DNA of 64,000 bases from an uncultured Eubacteriales bacterium (GCA_934457415.1 CAKSHM010000004.1:124001-188000), one strand, 5' to 3'; numbered from the stretch's first letter, positions 7,293-17,161 are shown. The notes: a model not told the origin generated them from the letters alone. Translations and numbers: made by a program.

Positions 7293-8885
7293 ATGAAATA
7301 TACGGTATTAGTCGTTGACGATGAGGTAGAATTAAGACATGCCCTTGTTGAAAAGGTTGACTGGGAGGCGGCGGAATTTGAGGTTATCGGAGAGGCGGAA
7401 AACGGCGTTGAGGCTTTGGATGTCATAGAAACCTTAGAGCCCGACCTTATTATTACCGATATTAAAATGCCGATGATTTCGGGACTTGAGCTTGCAAGGC
7501 AGGTAAGAGAAATGAGACCTGCAACGCAAATTGTTTTTTTAAGCGGATATGACAGCTTTGAATATGCCAGAACCGCGATTGATTACAATGTCATAAGCTA
7601 TCTGTTAAAGCCTATCTCTTCCGAGGAAATGTCGCATGAGCTTTTTGAAATCCATAGGAAAATGGATGAAAAAATCGGAAATTCGGTAAAATTTTTAGGT
7701 CAGGACTTAAAAATTCAGCTTGAGAGAACTAAGGTTTCCGAATTTTTAATGCCTCTTATGCTCGGTTCAAACGAATCTCAGCTTAATGAGGAAGAACTGC
7801 TTTCAAGGGCTGAGGAGCTTAAAATAATCGGAAAAAACGCTCAGAATTCGGGTTTCTGCGTAATGGTTTCAAAATTCAAGGACGGAAAGAACAGCGAATG
7901 CACATCTTCAAAGCATGTTGAATTTATCTCAAACGTTATGTCGAAATATCTGAAAAATGAAAGCTTTGTGGTTTACGGCAGAGCCGTTACACTGCTGATA
8001 TTTAATGAAGATAAGGATCCGGCACTGCTTCTTGATCTTCCGTTAAAGGAAATCGTTCAGTCCTCAAAAAGGCTTCTCAACCAGACCTGCACTATCGGAG
8101 TGAGCAGGGAATTCAAAAAGCTTTCCGCCTGCTCGGACGCCTATTTTCAGGCAGTAACCGCAAGGCGTTACACCTCTGACGGTAACGGCGAAGTAAGATT
8201 TATAAACGATCAGGAAAATGATACTCAGCTTGAATTCGATCTTGCAGAAAAAATGACCTTAAGCCTTGAGCAGCTGCTTAAGGTCGGAACAAAGCAGTCT
8301 TTAGACGGGTTTATAAACGGGCTTTATGAAAGCAACACTCCCGAAAATGCAAATCTTCTTGTAATGCAGATAATAGCCACAGTGTACAGGGTTGTAAGCG
8401 CGGTTTCTGATAAAAACGGACTTATGAAACTGATTCAGGACAACCCGTTGTTTTCCCGTATGACCTCATACAGCAGCGAGAATTTTATGAAAACCGAACT
8501 TTTAAATTTCTGTATGAGCGCAAAATCAATTATCGAAAGCTCACAGAAAAGAGACAGTGAGGTTCTTTGCGACAGAGTCGTTGAAATAATAGATAAGAAT
8601 TTCGCAGATGAGGAGCTTTCTCTGACAGCCGTCAGCAATGAGCTTGCCGTAAGTCCGAATTATCTTAGCGCACTTATAAAAAAAACCAAGGGAAAGAATT
8701 TTATCACCCTTTTAACCGAAAGAAGAATGAAAGCAGCATATGATATGATAGTCTGCTCATCTCTTAAAATGCTTGAAATTTCCGAAAAATGCGGTTACAG
8801 CGACCAGCATTATTTCAGCTATTGCTTTAAAAAATTCTATGGTGAATCGCCGAATAAATTAAGACAGTCGAGGGAAATTCAATGA
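7293..8885 (+). CDS. YesN/AraC-type response regulator
   Basis: 530 residues. An N-terminal receiver domain (VVDDE near residue 7, phospho-acceptor Asp in ITDIKMP near residue 55, the switch Lys in LLKPIS near 108) is followed by a long linker. The C-terminal AraC-type helix-turn-helix pair (~430-528) includes LTAVSNELAVSPNYLSALIKK and CGYSDQHYFSYCFKKFYGESP-like motifs. The ATG at 7293 has AAGGAG upstream; the frame continues to 7230 without a better start. It overlaps the sensor kinase gene by four bases. It likely responds to sugar sensed by the kinase and its binding protein and activates the mgl operon (inference from context). Confidence 0.88.
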   Translation: MKYTVLVVDDEVELRHALVEKVDWEAAEFEVIGEAENGVEALDVIETLEPDLIITDIKMPMISGLELARQVREMRPATQIVFLSGYDSFEYARTAIDYNVISYLLKPISSEEMSHELFEIHRKMDEKIGNSVKFLGQDLKIQLERTKVSEFLMPLMLGSNESQLNEEELLSRAEELKIIGKNAQNSGFCVMVSKFKDGKNSECTSSKHVEFISNVMSKYLKNESFVVYGRAVTLLIFNEDKDPALLLDLPLKEIVQSSKRLLNQTCTIGVSREFKKLSACSDAYFQAVTARRYTSDGNGEVRFINDQENDTQLEFDLAEKMTLSLEQLLKVGTKQSLDGFINGLYESNTPENANLLVMQIIATVYRVVSAVSDKNGLMKLIQDNPLFSRMTSYSSENFMKTELLNFCMSAKSIIESSQKRDSEVLCDRVVEIIDKNFADEELSLTAVSNELAVSPNYLSALIKKTKGKNFITLLTERRMKAAYDMIVCSSLKMLEISEKCGYSDQHYFSYCFKKFYGESPNKLRQSREIQ

Positions 8886-10618
8886 AAAAACGCTCAGGGC
8901 TTTCAATCAGTCTTTCCGTGCTGACGGTTGCCGCCGTAGTCACGGCGTCGCTTATAGCCGTTTCCTGCACGGTTGCAATTTTCGCTTCGGTTTACGGAAA
9001 TTCCCTCAAACAGAATGCAAGGGTCAATACGGAGCAGACCGTATCACAGGCGGCCGTCTCGGTGAATAACACCCTTGAATCCATGCGTTATGAGCTTGAC
9101 GGAATAACGAGCCTTGCTGACACAAGCGGTACAAAGGAAGAATTCGCAGGCAAAATAAGGTCGCTTATAAGGATTAAAAGCGATATTATTTCGGTCGCGG
9201 TTTACGGGGAAAACGGTGAAATAATCCAGTGCACCGGAAAGGATTTTACAAGCCTTAAAAAGCTTTATAAGGATTTATCCTTTGATAAGAAAAGCTTTGA
9301 CGCGTCGCCCGAATTTTCTCTTTCAAAACCCCATGTACAAACCTTATTTGATGGAAAATATCCGTGGGTCGTTACTGCCGCAAAAAAATCCGAAGCTCCC
9401 GTTTTTGAAAACGGCGTTTATATAGCGGTTGATTTCAGCTTTGTAAAACTTGCGGATTATATAGACAAGGTCGGCGTCGGGAGTCACGGATACTGCTATA
9501 TTGCGGACAACGGAGGAAATGTTATTTATCACCCTCAGCAGCAGATGATTTTTTCCGGCCTTAAATCCGAAAGCAACGAGCCGGCATCAAAGCTTTCGGG
9601 CGGAGTTGTAACGGAGGGTAAAAAAATAACTGCGGTAAGTTCGGTTTCGGACGGTAAATGGAAAATCGTAGGCATAAGCTATACCGATGAATTTGAGAAC
9701 GAAAAAACCGCTCAGGTTTTTTTCAGCGTAAGCATTGCTTTTTTATGCTGTTTTGCGGTTTGTATCGCGGTCGTTCTGACATACCAGAGGGTTTTCAATA
9801 AGCCTGTAAAAAGGCTTATAAAAGATATGAAGGATTTCGAAGACAGTGCCGACAGCTTTGTGTATAAAACAAAAAACAATTCAGTAAAGGAGCTTACAGA
9901 GCTTAACAATTCCTTTGCTCACATGTCCCGCGAAATAAAAAAGCTTATGGAAAAGGTGAGAAATGAGGAGACACAGCTTCGTAAAACCGAGCTTAAGGCT
10001 TTGCAGGCTCAGATAAATCCTCATTTTCTTTATAACACGCTCGATTCGGTCCAGTGGATGTGCGAACAGGGGAAAAATAAGGACGCCGCCGCAATGGTGA
10101 GCGCGCTTGCTAAGCTTTTTAGAATAAGTATAAGCAGAGGGAAAGAGCTTATTCCCATTCGTGACGAGCTTAATCATGCAAAAAGCTATCTTATCATTCA
10201 AAGCTACAGGTACCGAGATCAGTTTACTTATTCTTTTGATATTGATGAAAGCCTTACGGGATATCTTTGCAATAAGATAACCTTACAGCCCCTTATCGAA
10301 AACGCTATTTACCACGGTCTTGACCGCATGGTGGACGAGGGCGAGATAAAGATAACACTTAAGAAAGCGCAGGACGGTTCGGACGATATTCTGTTTGCCG
10401 TTTCGGATAACGGTGTCGGAATGACCGAGGAGCAATGCGAAAAAATTCTCAAAAAGGAAAAAAGCAATTCGAGCGGAATAGGCGTCAAGAATGTCAATGA
10501 CAGACTTAAAATTTATTTCGGAGATAAGTACGGATTGAGTATTAAAAGCGAGCTTGACGAGGGTACAGAGGTAATGGTCAGAATTCCGAAAATTGAGGAA
10601 AGCGGGGAAAACAAATGA
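8882..10618 (+). CDS. YesM-type sensor histidine kinase
   Basis: 578 residues. A transmembrane span (~13-37) is followed by an extracellular dCache-like sensor region (~40-275), a second span (~280-300) and a HAMP-like linker. The His_kinase domain carries the phospho-acceptor His in INPHFLYNTLD near residue 380. The HATPase domain has LQPLIENAIYHG (N box) and FAVSDNGVGM (G1 box). The partner is the response regulator immediately upstream (four-base overlap). The next gene, also overlapping by four bases, encodes a sugar-binding lipoprotein. The three make a ligand-sensing module like Geobacillus AraP-AraS-AraT. Confidence 0.88.
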   Translation: MKKRSGLSISLSVLTVAAVVTASLIAVSCTVAIFASVYGNSLKQNARVNTEQTVSQAAVSVNNTLESMRYELDGITSLADTSGTKEEFAGKIRSLIRIKSDIISVAVYGENGEIIQCTGKDFTSLKKLYKDLSFDKKSFDASPEFSLSKPHVQTLFDGKYPWVVTAAKKSEAPVFENGVYIAVDFSFVKLADYIDKVGVGSHGYCYIADNGGNVIYHPQQQMIFSGLKSESNEPASKLSGGVVTEGKKITAVSSVSDGKWKIVGISYTDEFENEKTAQVFFSVSIAFLCCFAVCIAVVLTYQRVFNKPVKRLIKDMKDFEDSADSFVYKTKNNSVKELTELNNSFAHMSREIKKLMEKVRNEETQLRKTELKALQAQINPHFLYNTLDSVQWMCEQGKNKDAAAMVSALAKLFRISISRGKELIPIRDELNHAKSYLIIQSYRYRDQFTYSFDIDESLTGYLCNKITLQPLIENAIYHGLDRMVDEGEIKITLKKAQDGSDDILFAVSDNGVGMTEEQCEKILKKEKSNSSGIGVKNVNDRLKIYFGDKYGLSIKSELDEGTEVMVRIPKIEESGENK

Positions 10619-11580
10619 AAACAAGAAAAATAATTGTTTTGATTTTAAGCCTGATACTCATGCTTTTACTTTGCGGCTGCAAATCGGATAAGAATAAAAA
10701 AATATATATTGCCGTTATCGCAAAATCCGTAAATTCGGATTTTTTCAGGAAAATGGAAAGCGGAGTGCAGTCCGCGGCTACTGAATATAATGTCAAGGTA
10801 ACCTTTGAGGGTCCGGAAAGCGAAGAGAATTTTGAGGCGCAGAACGCACTTATAGATAAAGCGGTAAAAAACGGCGCCGACGCAATTGTTCTTTCCGCTA
10901 TAGATTATACCCGTTCGGACAAGCCGGTTGAAAATGCCGTTAAAAACGGGGTCAGAGTGATAACTGTCGACAGCGGAGTTTCAAGTAAGCTTGTTGATAT
11001 GTTTATAGGAACCGACAGCCTTGAGGCAGGCAGGTCAGCGGCAAAAGCAGGCTTTGATACATTCAATAATAATGTCGATATAAAAATCGGACTTATAAGC
11101 TTTTTAGAGACTACCGCAAACGGACAGCAAAGAGAAAAGGGCTTTAAGCAGGCAGCAAGCGAAGCTGAAAATGCGGAAATTGTTGCATCACGTCCTGCCG
11201 AAAGCAATACCGATAGTGCAAAACAGGCGGCAATGAAGCTCTTATCGGAAAATCCCGAAATAAATATGCTGGCAGGCTTTAACGAATGGATAACCCTCGG
11301 TATAGGCGAGGCGGTAAGAGAGCTTGGAATTTCCGATAAGGTCTGCGCAGTCGGTTTTGATTCAAATATAAGCTCTGTTTCCATGCTCGAAACCGGCGAA
11401 ATGGATGTCCTTATAGTTCAGAACCCTTTTGCAATGGGATATCTTGCGGTTAAAAACGCAGCCGCGCTTGTCGGCGGAGAGACTTTCTCGGAAAAAGAGG
11501 AATACACGGCTGTAACCGCCGTCAATAAAAATAATATGTTCAATGAAAGTATTCAAAAAATACTTTTCAGCTTTGATTAG
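10615..11580 (+). CDS. Ribose/galactose-type sugar-binding lipoprotein, likely sensory
   Basis: 321 residues with a lipoprotein signal (LLLCGC, Cys near residue 20) and a Peripla_BP_4 fold. Typical landmarks are an IYIAVIAKS N-strand, a DAIVLSAIDYT segment and FIGTDSLEAGRSAA near 140. There is no permease or ATPase downstream. Its start overlaps the end of the histidine kinase gene, so it most likely feeds ligand information to that kinase rather than serving transport (inference). The exact sugar is not visible; galactose is suggested by the neighbouring mgl operon. Confidence 0.82.
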   Translation: MKTRKIIVLILSLILMLLLCGCKSDKNKKIYIAVIAKSVNSDFFRKMESGVQSAATEYNVKVTFEGPESEENFEAQNALIDKAVKNGADAIVLSAIDYTRSDKPVENAVKNGVRVITVDSGVSSKLVDMFIGTDSLEAGRSAAKAGFDTFNNNVDIKIGLISFLETTANGQQREKGFKQAASEAENAEIVASRPAESNTDSAKQAAMKLLSENPEINMLAGFNEWITLGIGEAVRELGISDKVCAVGFDSNISSVSMLETGEMDVLIVQNPFAMGYLAVKNAAALVGGETFSEKEEYTAVTAVNKNNMFNESIQKILFSFD

Positions 11581-11608
11581 AAAAAATTATGCTTTAGGAG
11601 TGAAAATT

Positions 11609-12601
11609 ATGTTTAAAGCAAATTCGGACAGATATAATGTTATTCCCTATGTAAGATGCGGGGAAAGCGGACTTAAGCTGCCCTCGCTTTCCTTGGGACT
11701 TTGGCACAATTTCGGAGATAACGCAGATTATAAGAATATAGAAAGCCTGATTTTCACCGCGTTTGATAACGGGATTACACATTTTGACATTGCTAACAAT
11801 TACGGTCCCGAACCCGGCAGTGCCGAAAGAAATTTCGGAAAAATTTTAAAGGAGGAGCTTTCCTCTTACCGTGACGAAATAATCGTCAGCACCAAAGCAG
11901 GCTATACTATGTGGGACGGACCTTACGGAGATTTCGGAAGCCGGAAGTATCTTTTGGCGTCGCTTGACGCAAGCCTTAAAAGACTCGGTCTTGATTATGT
12001 TGATATTTTTTATCACCACCGTCCCGATCCAGAAACACCCTTAGAGGAAACAATGTCGGCTCTGGCTCAGGCTGTTTCGAGCGGTAAGGCGCTCTATGTA
12101 GGACTTTCGAATTACAACGGCGAAACGCTTTATAAAGCCGCAGAGATTTTAAAGGAGCTTAAATGCCCGTTTATTATAAATCAGAACCGCTATTCGATTT
12201 TTGACAGAACGGTTGAGAAAAACGGTCTTAAAGACGCTTCATATAAGCTTAAAAAGGGTATAATTGCTTTCAGTCCGTTGGCTCAGGGAATGCTTACCGA
12301 CCGCTATCTTCACGGAATTCCCGAGGACAGCAGAATTAAAACCGACGGAAGATTTTTAAAGGAATCCGCCGTAACACCCGAAAGATTAAAGCAAATTTCC
12401 GAACTTAATTCTCTCGCACTTAAAAGAGGGCAGACCTTGGCTGAAATGGCGCTTTCGTGGCTTCTTTCAAAAAAGGAAATAACTTCGGTGCTTATCGGCG
12501 CGTCGAAAGCAAAGCAAATCCTTGATAATATAAAGGCATGCGAAAATACCGAATTTTCCGAAGAAGAGCTTCAAAAGATCGACAGTATTTCGCTCGGATG
12601 A
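11609..12601 (+). CDS. Aldo/keto reductase, YghZ (glyceraldehyde-3-phosphate reductase-like) family
   Basis: 330 residues with a full AKR barrel. The catalytic tetrad is visible: Asp and Tyr in FDIANNYG near residue 60, Lys in VSTKAGY near 92 and His in IFYHHRPD near 133. The YghZ type is shown by the GPEPGSAE and YTMWDGPYGDFGSRKYL motifs. It should reduce small aldehydes or keto-sugars with NADPH in the cytoplasm. The ATG at 11609 has TAGGAG upstream; an in-frame ATG at 11543 lies inside the preceding gene. It is probably the last gene of the sensor operon. A role in detoxifying sugar-derived aldehydes is inferred. Confidence 0.85.
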   Translation: MFKANSDRYNVIPYVRCGESGLKLPSLSLGLWHNFGDNADYKNIESLIFTAFDNGITHFDIANNYGPEPGSAERNFGKILKEELSSYRDEIIVSTKAGYTMWDGPYGDFGSRKYLLASLDASLKRLGLDYVDIFYHHRPDPETPLEETMSALAQAVSSGKALYVGLSNYNGETLYKAAEILKELKCPFIINQNRYSIFDRTVEKNGLKDASYKLKKGIIAFSPLAQGMLTDRYLHGIPEDSRIKTDGRFLKESAVTPERLKQISELNSLALKRGQTLAEMALSWLLSKKEITSVLIGASKAKQILDNIKACENTEFSEEELQKIDSISLG

Positions 12602-12620
12602 AATGTAAATATAAATTTTC

Positions 12621-12775
12621 GTGCCGTAAGGCACATATTGGTCTAATGTCTAAAGTCTAACATCTAACATCTAGAATGGCAGCTCCCCTCTGTTTTCACT
12701 ATCGTGAAAAAGAAGGGAGTCTTGCTTTAGTCTCTGCACAAACCCAAGCTTTCCCTTTAGACGATAGGCACACGA
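12621..12775. repeat. Intergenic repeat, copy 3 (inverted orientation)
   Basis: GTGCCGTAAGGCAC hairpin at 12621-12634, a TCTAAYR 7-mer tract, then an inverted, diverged version of the copy 1 core (CAGCTCCCCTCTG...AAGAAGGGAG...CCCTTTAGACGA...GGCACAC). The remaining intergenic DNA to 12845 shows only AT-rich sequence and the GAGGTAAA Shine-Dalgarno of the next gene. Confidence 0.7.
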
Positions 12776-12845
12776 ATTTTAATATTGAACTTAAATATAA
12801 AATAATTTATAATAGTAATACTTAAAGAATCCGAGGTAAATTATT

Positions 12846-13370
12846 ATGATTATAAGAAAAGCAAATGCTGATGATATTAAAAAAGCTTATAATGTTTATT
12901 CAAAGGTCCTTTTAAATGAAGAGGAGGGTAAGTCAACTGTAGGGTGGATAAGAGGGGTTTATCCTACCGTCAGAACCGTTGAGGACGCGGTAGAAGCCGG
13001 TGATTTTTTTGTGTGTGAGGAAAACGGCGAAATTTTGGCATGCGCCAGAATAAATCAGATTCAGGTGCCCGAGTACAGTATAGCAAACTGGAAATATAAA
13101 AATATTCCCGATGATAAGGTTATGGTGCTTCATACCTTGGCAGTCGACCCCGACGCAGGCAAAAAAGGCATAGGCTCTGAATTTGTGGCATTTTATGAGC
13201 GGTATGCTCTTAAATCGGGCTGTACGCATCTCAGAATGGATACAAACGAAAAAAACCGGAACGCAAGGAGACTTTATAATAAGCTCGGCTACTTTGAAGC
13301 CGATATAGTCCCCTGCGATTTTAACGGAATAAACGGAATAAGGCTAGTCTGCCTTGAAAAAAAGCTTTAA
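12846..13370 (+). CDS. GNAT-family N-acetyltransferase
   Basis: 174 residues with the Acetyltransf_1 pattern: an MVLHTLAVDPDAGKKGIG acetyl-CoA-binding region near residues 98-115 and an NEKNRNARRLYNKLGY motif near 138-153 before the final strands. It transfers an acetyl group from acetyl-CoA to an amine; the substrate cannot be told. The next gene starts ten bases after its stop, so both may be co-transcribed. Confidence 0.85.
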   Translation: MIIRKANADDIKKAYNVYSKVLLNEEEGKSTVGWIRGVYPTVRTVEDAVEAGDFFVCEENGEILACARINQIQVPEYSIANWKYKNIPDDKVMVLHTLAVDPDAGKKGIGSEFVAFYERYALKSGCTHLRMDTNEKNRNARRLYNKLGYFEADIVPCDFNGINGIRLVCLEKKL

Positions 13371-13380
13371 AGGAGAGATT

Positions 13381-14784
13381 ATGAAATCAAGAATAAAAAT
13401 TGCGGCTTTAGCTTTGATTTTTGTCTGCGCTTTTTCAACTTTCGGATTCTTTGTAAGTGCCGAGGAGAAAAAGGCGTCAAAGCTTGATATAAGTATGCTG
13501 CCGTCATCCGTGAAACTGTCTGACGGCGATTTTTTATCATACGAAAAACTAAGCGGAAAATATAATCTTGAATTAAAAGACGAAGCAAGATACATATATA
13601 TTATATTTTTAAAAAAGGCGGTATCCTTTAAAATATCGGGGAACGAAATCGAAAACAGCTTTCTGCATTGCCTAGTCGATTTAAAGAAATTCCCTTTGAA
13701 TGATTTTAAAAATATAGATATTGAATTTGAGAGTAATACCGAGGTAAGCGAAATATCCGCTTTTTCAGACGGCGCTTTGCCTTCTTATGTCGAGAATTGG
13801 AGCAAGCCCTGCGAAAAAGCCGATCTTCTGCTTGTTTCGACTCATTCGGACGACGAACAGCTTTTCTTTGCCGGTATTCTTCCTTTATATGCGGGCGAAA
13901 GAAAATATAATGTTCAGGTTGCGTATTTTACCAATCATAATGCGAACTTCAAAAGAAACCATGAACTTTTAAGCGGACTTTGGACGGTGGGAGTAAGAAT
14001 CTATCCCGAAATCAGCGCTTTTCCCGATGCTTGGGCAGATGATAAGGACCACGCTGTTAAAAATCTCGCAAAAGCCGGATTTTCTTATGCGGACGCGGTT
14101 GAGTATCAGACCTATCTTATAAGAAAATATAAGCCTCTTGTTGCGGTAGGTCATGATTTCGGCGGCGAATACGGCCACGGTCAGCATATTTTGAATGCTG
14201 AAACCCTTACTGAGGCGGTTATGAATGCCGGAAAAGACAGCTTCTGTCCGGACACGGCAGAAAGGTTCGGCGTTCATTCCGTAAAAAAATATTATGTACA
14301 TTTATATAAAGAAAATCAGATAAGCTTAAATTTTGACACCCCTCTTGAAAGCTTCGGCGGAAAAACCGCGTTTAATGTAACGCAGGAGGGCTTTGAAAAG
14401 CATAAGTCTCAGCATAATACTTGGTTTAAAGCTTGGCTTAACGGATCGGACGGCAAAAACACAAAAGCCTCCTCGATAAAAAAATATTCTCCCTGTCTTT
14501 ACGGGCTTTATAAATCCGAGGTCGGCGAGGATGTTTTGAAAAACGATATGTTTGAAAATATAGTGACTTATAAAGAGCAGGAGGAGCTTGAAGCGAAAAG
14601 GCTTGAAGAGGAAAAAAGAGCCGAAGAGCAAAGAAAAGCCGAAATAAAAGAAAAACGGGAAAAAAGCGAAAAAACAAAGAAAGAAAACAATAAAAGAACA
14701 GCTGTTTATTTGATTTCGGCGGCGGTCCTTACGAATGTAATTCTGCTTGTGACGGTTCTTGCCGTAAAAAAGAAAAAAATTTAA
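13381..14784 (+). CDS. Membrane-anchored PIG-L family deacetylase
   Basis: 467 residues. A signal peptide or anchor (~5-28) is followed by a novel-looking N-terminal region, then the LmbE/PIG-L domain: the zinc motif STHSDDEQ near 152-159, RNHE near 196 and HDFGGEYGHGQH near 256-267. The C-terminus has a long charged Glu/Lys/Arg coiled coil (~400-440), a transmembrane span (~441-461) and a KKKKI tail. PIG-L enzymes remove N-acetyl groups from sugars. An extracytoplasmic location suggests action on a surface glycan (inference). Start at 13381 is set by AAAGGAGAG; an in-frame ATG at 13354 overlaps the GNAT gene. Confidence 0.82.
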   Translation: MKSRIKIAALALIFVCAFSTFGFFVSAEEKKASKLDISMLPSSVKLSDGDFLSYEKLSGKYNLELKDEARYIYIIFLKKAVSFKISGNEIENSFLHCLVDLKKFPLNDFKNIDIEFESNTEVSEISAFSDGALPSYVENWSKPCEKADLLLVSTHSDDEQLFFAGILPLYAGERKYNVQVAYFTNHNANFKRNHELLSGLWTVGVRIYPEISAFPDAWADDKDHAVKNLAKAGFSYADAVEYQTYLIRKYKPLVAVGHDFGGEYGHGQHILNAETLTEAVMNAGKDSFCPDTAERFGVHSVKKYYVHLYKENQISLNFDTPLESFGGKTAFNVTQEGFEKHKSQHNTWFKAWLNGSDGKNTKASSIKKYSPCLYGLYKSEVGEDVLKNDMFENIVTYKEQEELEAKRLEEEKRAEEQRKAEIKEKREKSEKTKKENNKRTAVYLISAAVLTNVILLVTVLAVKKKKI

Positions 14785-14950
14785 AATTCAAGGTTTTCAT
14801 CGGAGTGTTAAAAAGCTTCACCGTCAGATAAAAGACATTAAAATAACCGTATGGTGATTTCAAGCTTAAAAAATATCTTGAAAAATAAATATATAAATGT
14901 TACAATAAAATATGAATTTATATTATGTTTTATAAGAGAGAGGTTATATA

Positions 14951-15676
14951 ATGAAAGAAATATCTTTTTTTGATCTGCTTTCGCTTGCATGGGAGAAGCT
15001 TTGGGTGCTTTTGCTCACCGCAGCAGTCGCAGGCACAGTTGCTTGGGGAACCTGCACATTCTTCCTTGCTCCGAAATATACGGCTACTGCTTCTGTAATG
15101 GTAACAAACGGTGCGATAACAGATAACACCGTTTATGAAAAAGTTCAGGGAACCGACCTTGCAGCTTCGCTCGACTTAACAAATACTGTTGTTGAGCTTT
15201 TAAAGGCTCCTAATATTTTTAAGCAGCTTGATAATAAAACCTCCTATGGCGACGGCTATAAAGCTCTTATGAGATTTGCAAGCATATCGAGAGCGAGCGA
15301 CGATACGCTTTTTGTAAAAATCAGCTTCACTACCGGCTCTAAGGATAAATCAATAAAGCTTGTAAATACATTTGCGGAGCTGGTGCCTGACTATACATCC
15401 GAGTTCTTCAAAAACTCAAGCGTTAAGATTGTCGCAACTGCCGATAACGCCCCTCAGGTTTATCCGAGGACCGCTATTGTAACCATAGGCGCTGCGCTGC
15501 TCGGTATTATAATCAGTTATTCACTTGTATTTTTAGTTCATAATATGAATCACACTGTTTCGGGAGACGAGGATGTTTCGGCAGAGTTCGGTGTTCCGCT
15601 TCTCGGTACGGTTCCGATATTTGAATTGACAACGACAGGAAAAGGAGGCAACAGAAATGGAAAACAGTACAGGTAA
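14951..15676 (+). CDS. Wzz/CpsC-type capsule chain-length and kinase-modulator protein
   Basis: 241 residues with two membrane spans (~18-38 and ~180-200) flanking an outer domain, and a final cytoplasmic stretch. This is the CpsC/YveK-type polysaccharide co-polymerase layout. The N-terminal SFFDLLSLAWEKLW segment is typical of Wzz. It regulates polymer length and activates the CpsD kinase. The Shine-Dalgarno is AGAGAGAGG. It overlaps cpsD by 20 bases. The 166-bp gap upstream is AT-rich and probably holds the promoter. Confidence 0.85.
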   Translation: MKEISFFDLLSLAWEKLWVLLLTAAVAGTVAWGTCTFFLAPKYTATASVMVTNGAITDNTVYEKVQGTDLAASLDLTNTVVELLKAPNIFKQLDNKTSYGDGYKALMRFASISRASDDTLFVKISFTTGSKDKSIKLVNTFAELVPDYTSEFFKNSSVKIVATADNAPQVYPRTAIVTIGAALLGIIISYSLVFLVHNMNHTVSGDEDVSAEFGVPLLGTVPIFELTTTGKGGNRNGKQYR

Positions 15677-16436
15677 AAGAGAAAATACGGTAAGTAATAT
15701 CACAAATGAAACCGTAAGTAAAATCAATGAAATCTCCTCTGCTGATGAAAACCGCTCTACCGTTGCTTTCACTGTTGCCGAGGCTTATAAGTCAATAAGA
15801 ACAAATATCAAATTTCTCTTAAGCAAGAAAACGGGAAATATTATAACAATTTCCGGGTCGGATATCGGTGAGGGCAAGTCGACTACTGCCGTTAATATCG
15901 CCGTTGCTTTTTCACAGCTCGGCGAAAAGGTTTTGCTTGTTGACGCGGATTTAAGACGTTCTTCGTTACACAAAAAGCTTCATCTTCAGAATAAAACCGG
16001 TCTTTCGGAAATCCTTGCGGATTTTACCGATTTTGATTCGACCGTTCAGCATGTCGGAGAAAATCTCGATGTTCTCCCTGCCGGACATACCGCTCCTAAC
16101 CCGAGCGAGTTATTGGGCTCTCCGCGATTTAAGGCGCTCCTTGAGAGCTTGAGCGAAAAATATAAGTATATTCTTATAGATACTCCGCCTATAGGAATAG
16201 TCGCGGATTCGTTAATTGTCGCCACTAATACCGACGGCATTATTTTAGTCGCCCGCTGCGGTTATACTATTAACGAAATGCTCAAGCAGTCGATTGAATC
16301 TGCTGAGTTTGCAAAGGTCAAGGTGCTTGGAATTGTGCTTAATGCCGCTGAAATGAAGAATTCAACCAAATATAATAAGCATAAATATTCATATCGCCGC
16401 AGATATTATAAGTATTACCGCAAATATGGAAACTGA
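15657..16436 (+). CDS. CpsD/CapB-type bacterial tyrosine kinase
   Basis: 259 residues of the BY-kinase (Mrp/MinD-like) fold. Walker A SDIGEGKSTTAVN near residues 64-76, Walker A' VLLVDADLRRSS near 93-104 and Walker B ILIDTPPIG near 174 are present. The C-terminus is a Tyr/Arg-rich tail (KYSYRRRYYKYYRKYG), the autophosphorylation cluster. It works with the co-polymerase before it and the phosphatase after it to control capsule or exopolysaccharide synthesis. No glycosyltransferases lie nearby, so the target polymer locus is elsewhere. Confidence 0.9.
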   Translation: MENSTGKRENTVSNITNETVSKINEISSADENRSTVAFTVAEAYKSIRTNIKFLLSKKTGNIITISGSDIGEGKSTTAVNIAVAFSQLGEKVLLVDADLRRSSLHKKLHLQNKTGLSEILADFTDFDSTVQHVGENLDVLPAGHTAPNPSELLGSPRFKALLESLSEKYKYILIDTPPIGIVADSLIVATNTDGIILVARCGYTINEMLKQSIESAEFAKVKVLGIVLNAAEMKNSTKYNKHKYSYRRRYYKYYRKYGN

Positions 16437-16450
16437 TAACGGGCAAAATC

Positions 16451-17161
16451 ATGATAGATATTCATTCCCATATTCTGCCCGCCGTGGATGACGGCGCAAA
16501 AGACCCCGAGGAATCCTCGGCGCTGCTTTCAATGATGTCTGCTCAGGGTATAACCGAGGTTATCGCGACTCCGCATTTTGCGCCCGACTCCGAAAGTCTG
16601 GACGGTTTTTTATCGCGAATAGCCGCGGCAAAAGAGGCTCTTGAAAATAAGGTTTCCGGTATGGATCACCCTGAGATCTATTACGGCTGCGAGATTTATT
16701 ATTTCCCGAATATGGGAAATGTCGAAAGCCTTGAAAGGCTTACTCTTGCAGGTTCAAGATATCTTTTGATTGATTTTACATTTACGGATTTTGAATCCTC
16801 CGTCATAAAGGATATAAAGGCGCTTTATGATAATTTCGGGATTATACCGATAGCTGCCCATGTTGAAAGGTATTTTCCGGCGAGAGGATATAAAAAGCTT
16901 TTAAAGCTTATTGAAAACGGGGAATGTATCTGCCAGATAAATGCGTCCTCTTTTTTCAGCCGTAATTTTTCAAAGGCAGTCAGAAAGCTTGTCAAAGGCG
17001 GATATGCGCAGGTTATCGCCTCGGATTCACATTCGGTTTCAAAAAGACCGCCTAAAATCGAAGCGGCTTTAAATGAGATTAAAACCGGAATCGGAGAAAA
17101 GTATTATAATAATCTTTTAAAATCTCAGGCGGCTCTTAAAAAAAGTATTTTGGGTGATTGA
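16451..17161 (+). CDS. CpsB/CapC-type tyrosine phosphatase (PHP domain)
   Basis: 236 residues of the PHP metallo-phosphatase type. The metal-binding motifs are visible: DIHSHILPAVDDG near the start, ATPHFAPDS near 40, AAHVERY near 137 and ASDSHS near 196. It dephosphorylates the BY-kinase tail. It starts 14 bases after the kinase gene and its stop abuts the next gene. Confidence 0.9.
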   Translation: MIDIHSHILPAVDDGAKDPEESSALLSMMSAQGITEVIATPHFAPDSESLDGFLSRIAAAKEALENKVSGMDHPEIYYGCEIYYFPNMGNVESLERLTLAGSRYLLIDFTFTDFESSVIKDIKALYDNFGIIPIAAHVERYFPARGYKKLLKLIENGECICQINASSFFSRNFSKAVRKLVKGGYAQVIASDSHSVSKRPPKIEAALNEIKTGIGEKYYNNLLKSQAALKKSILGD

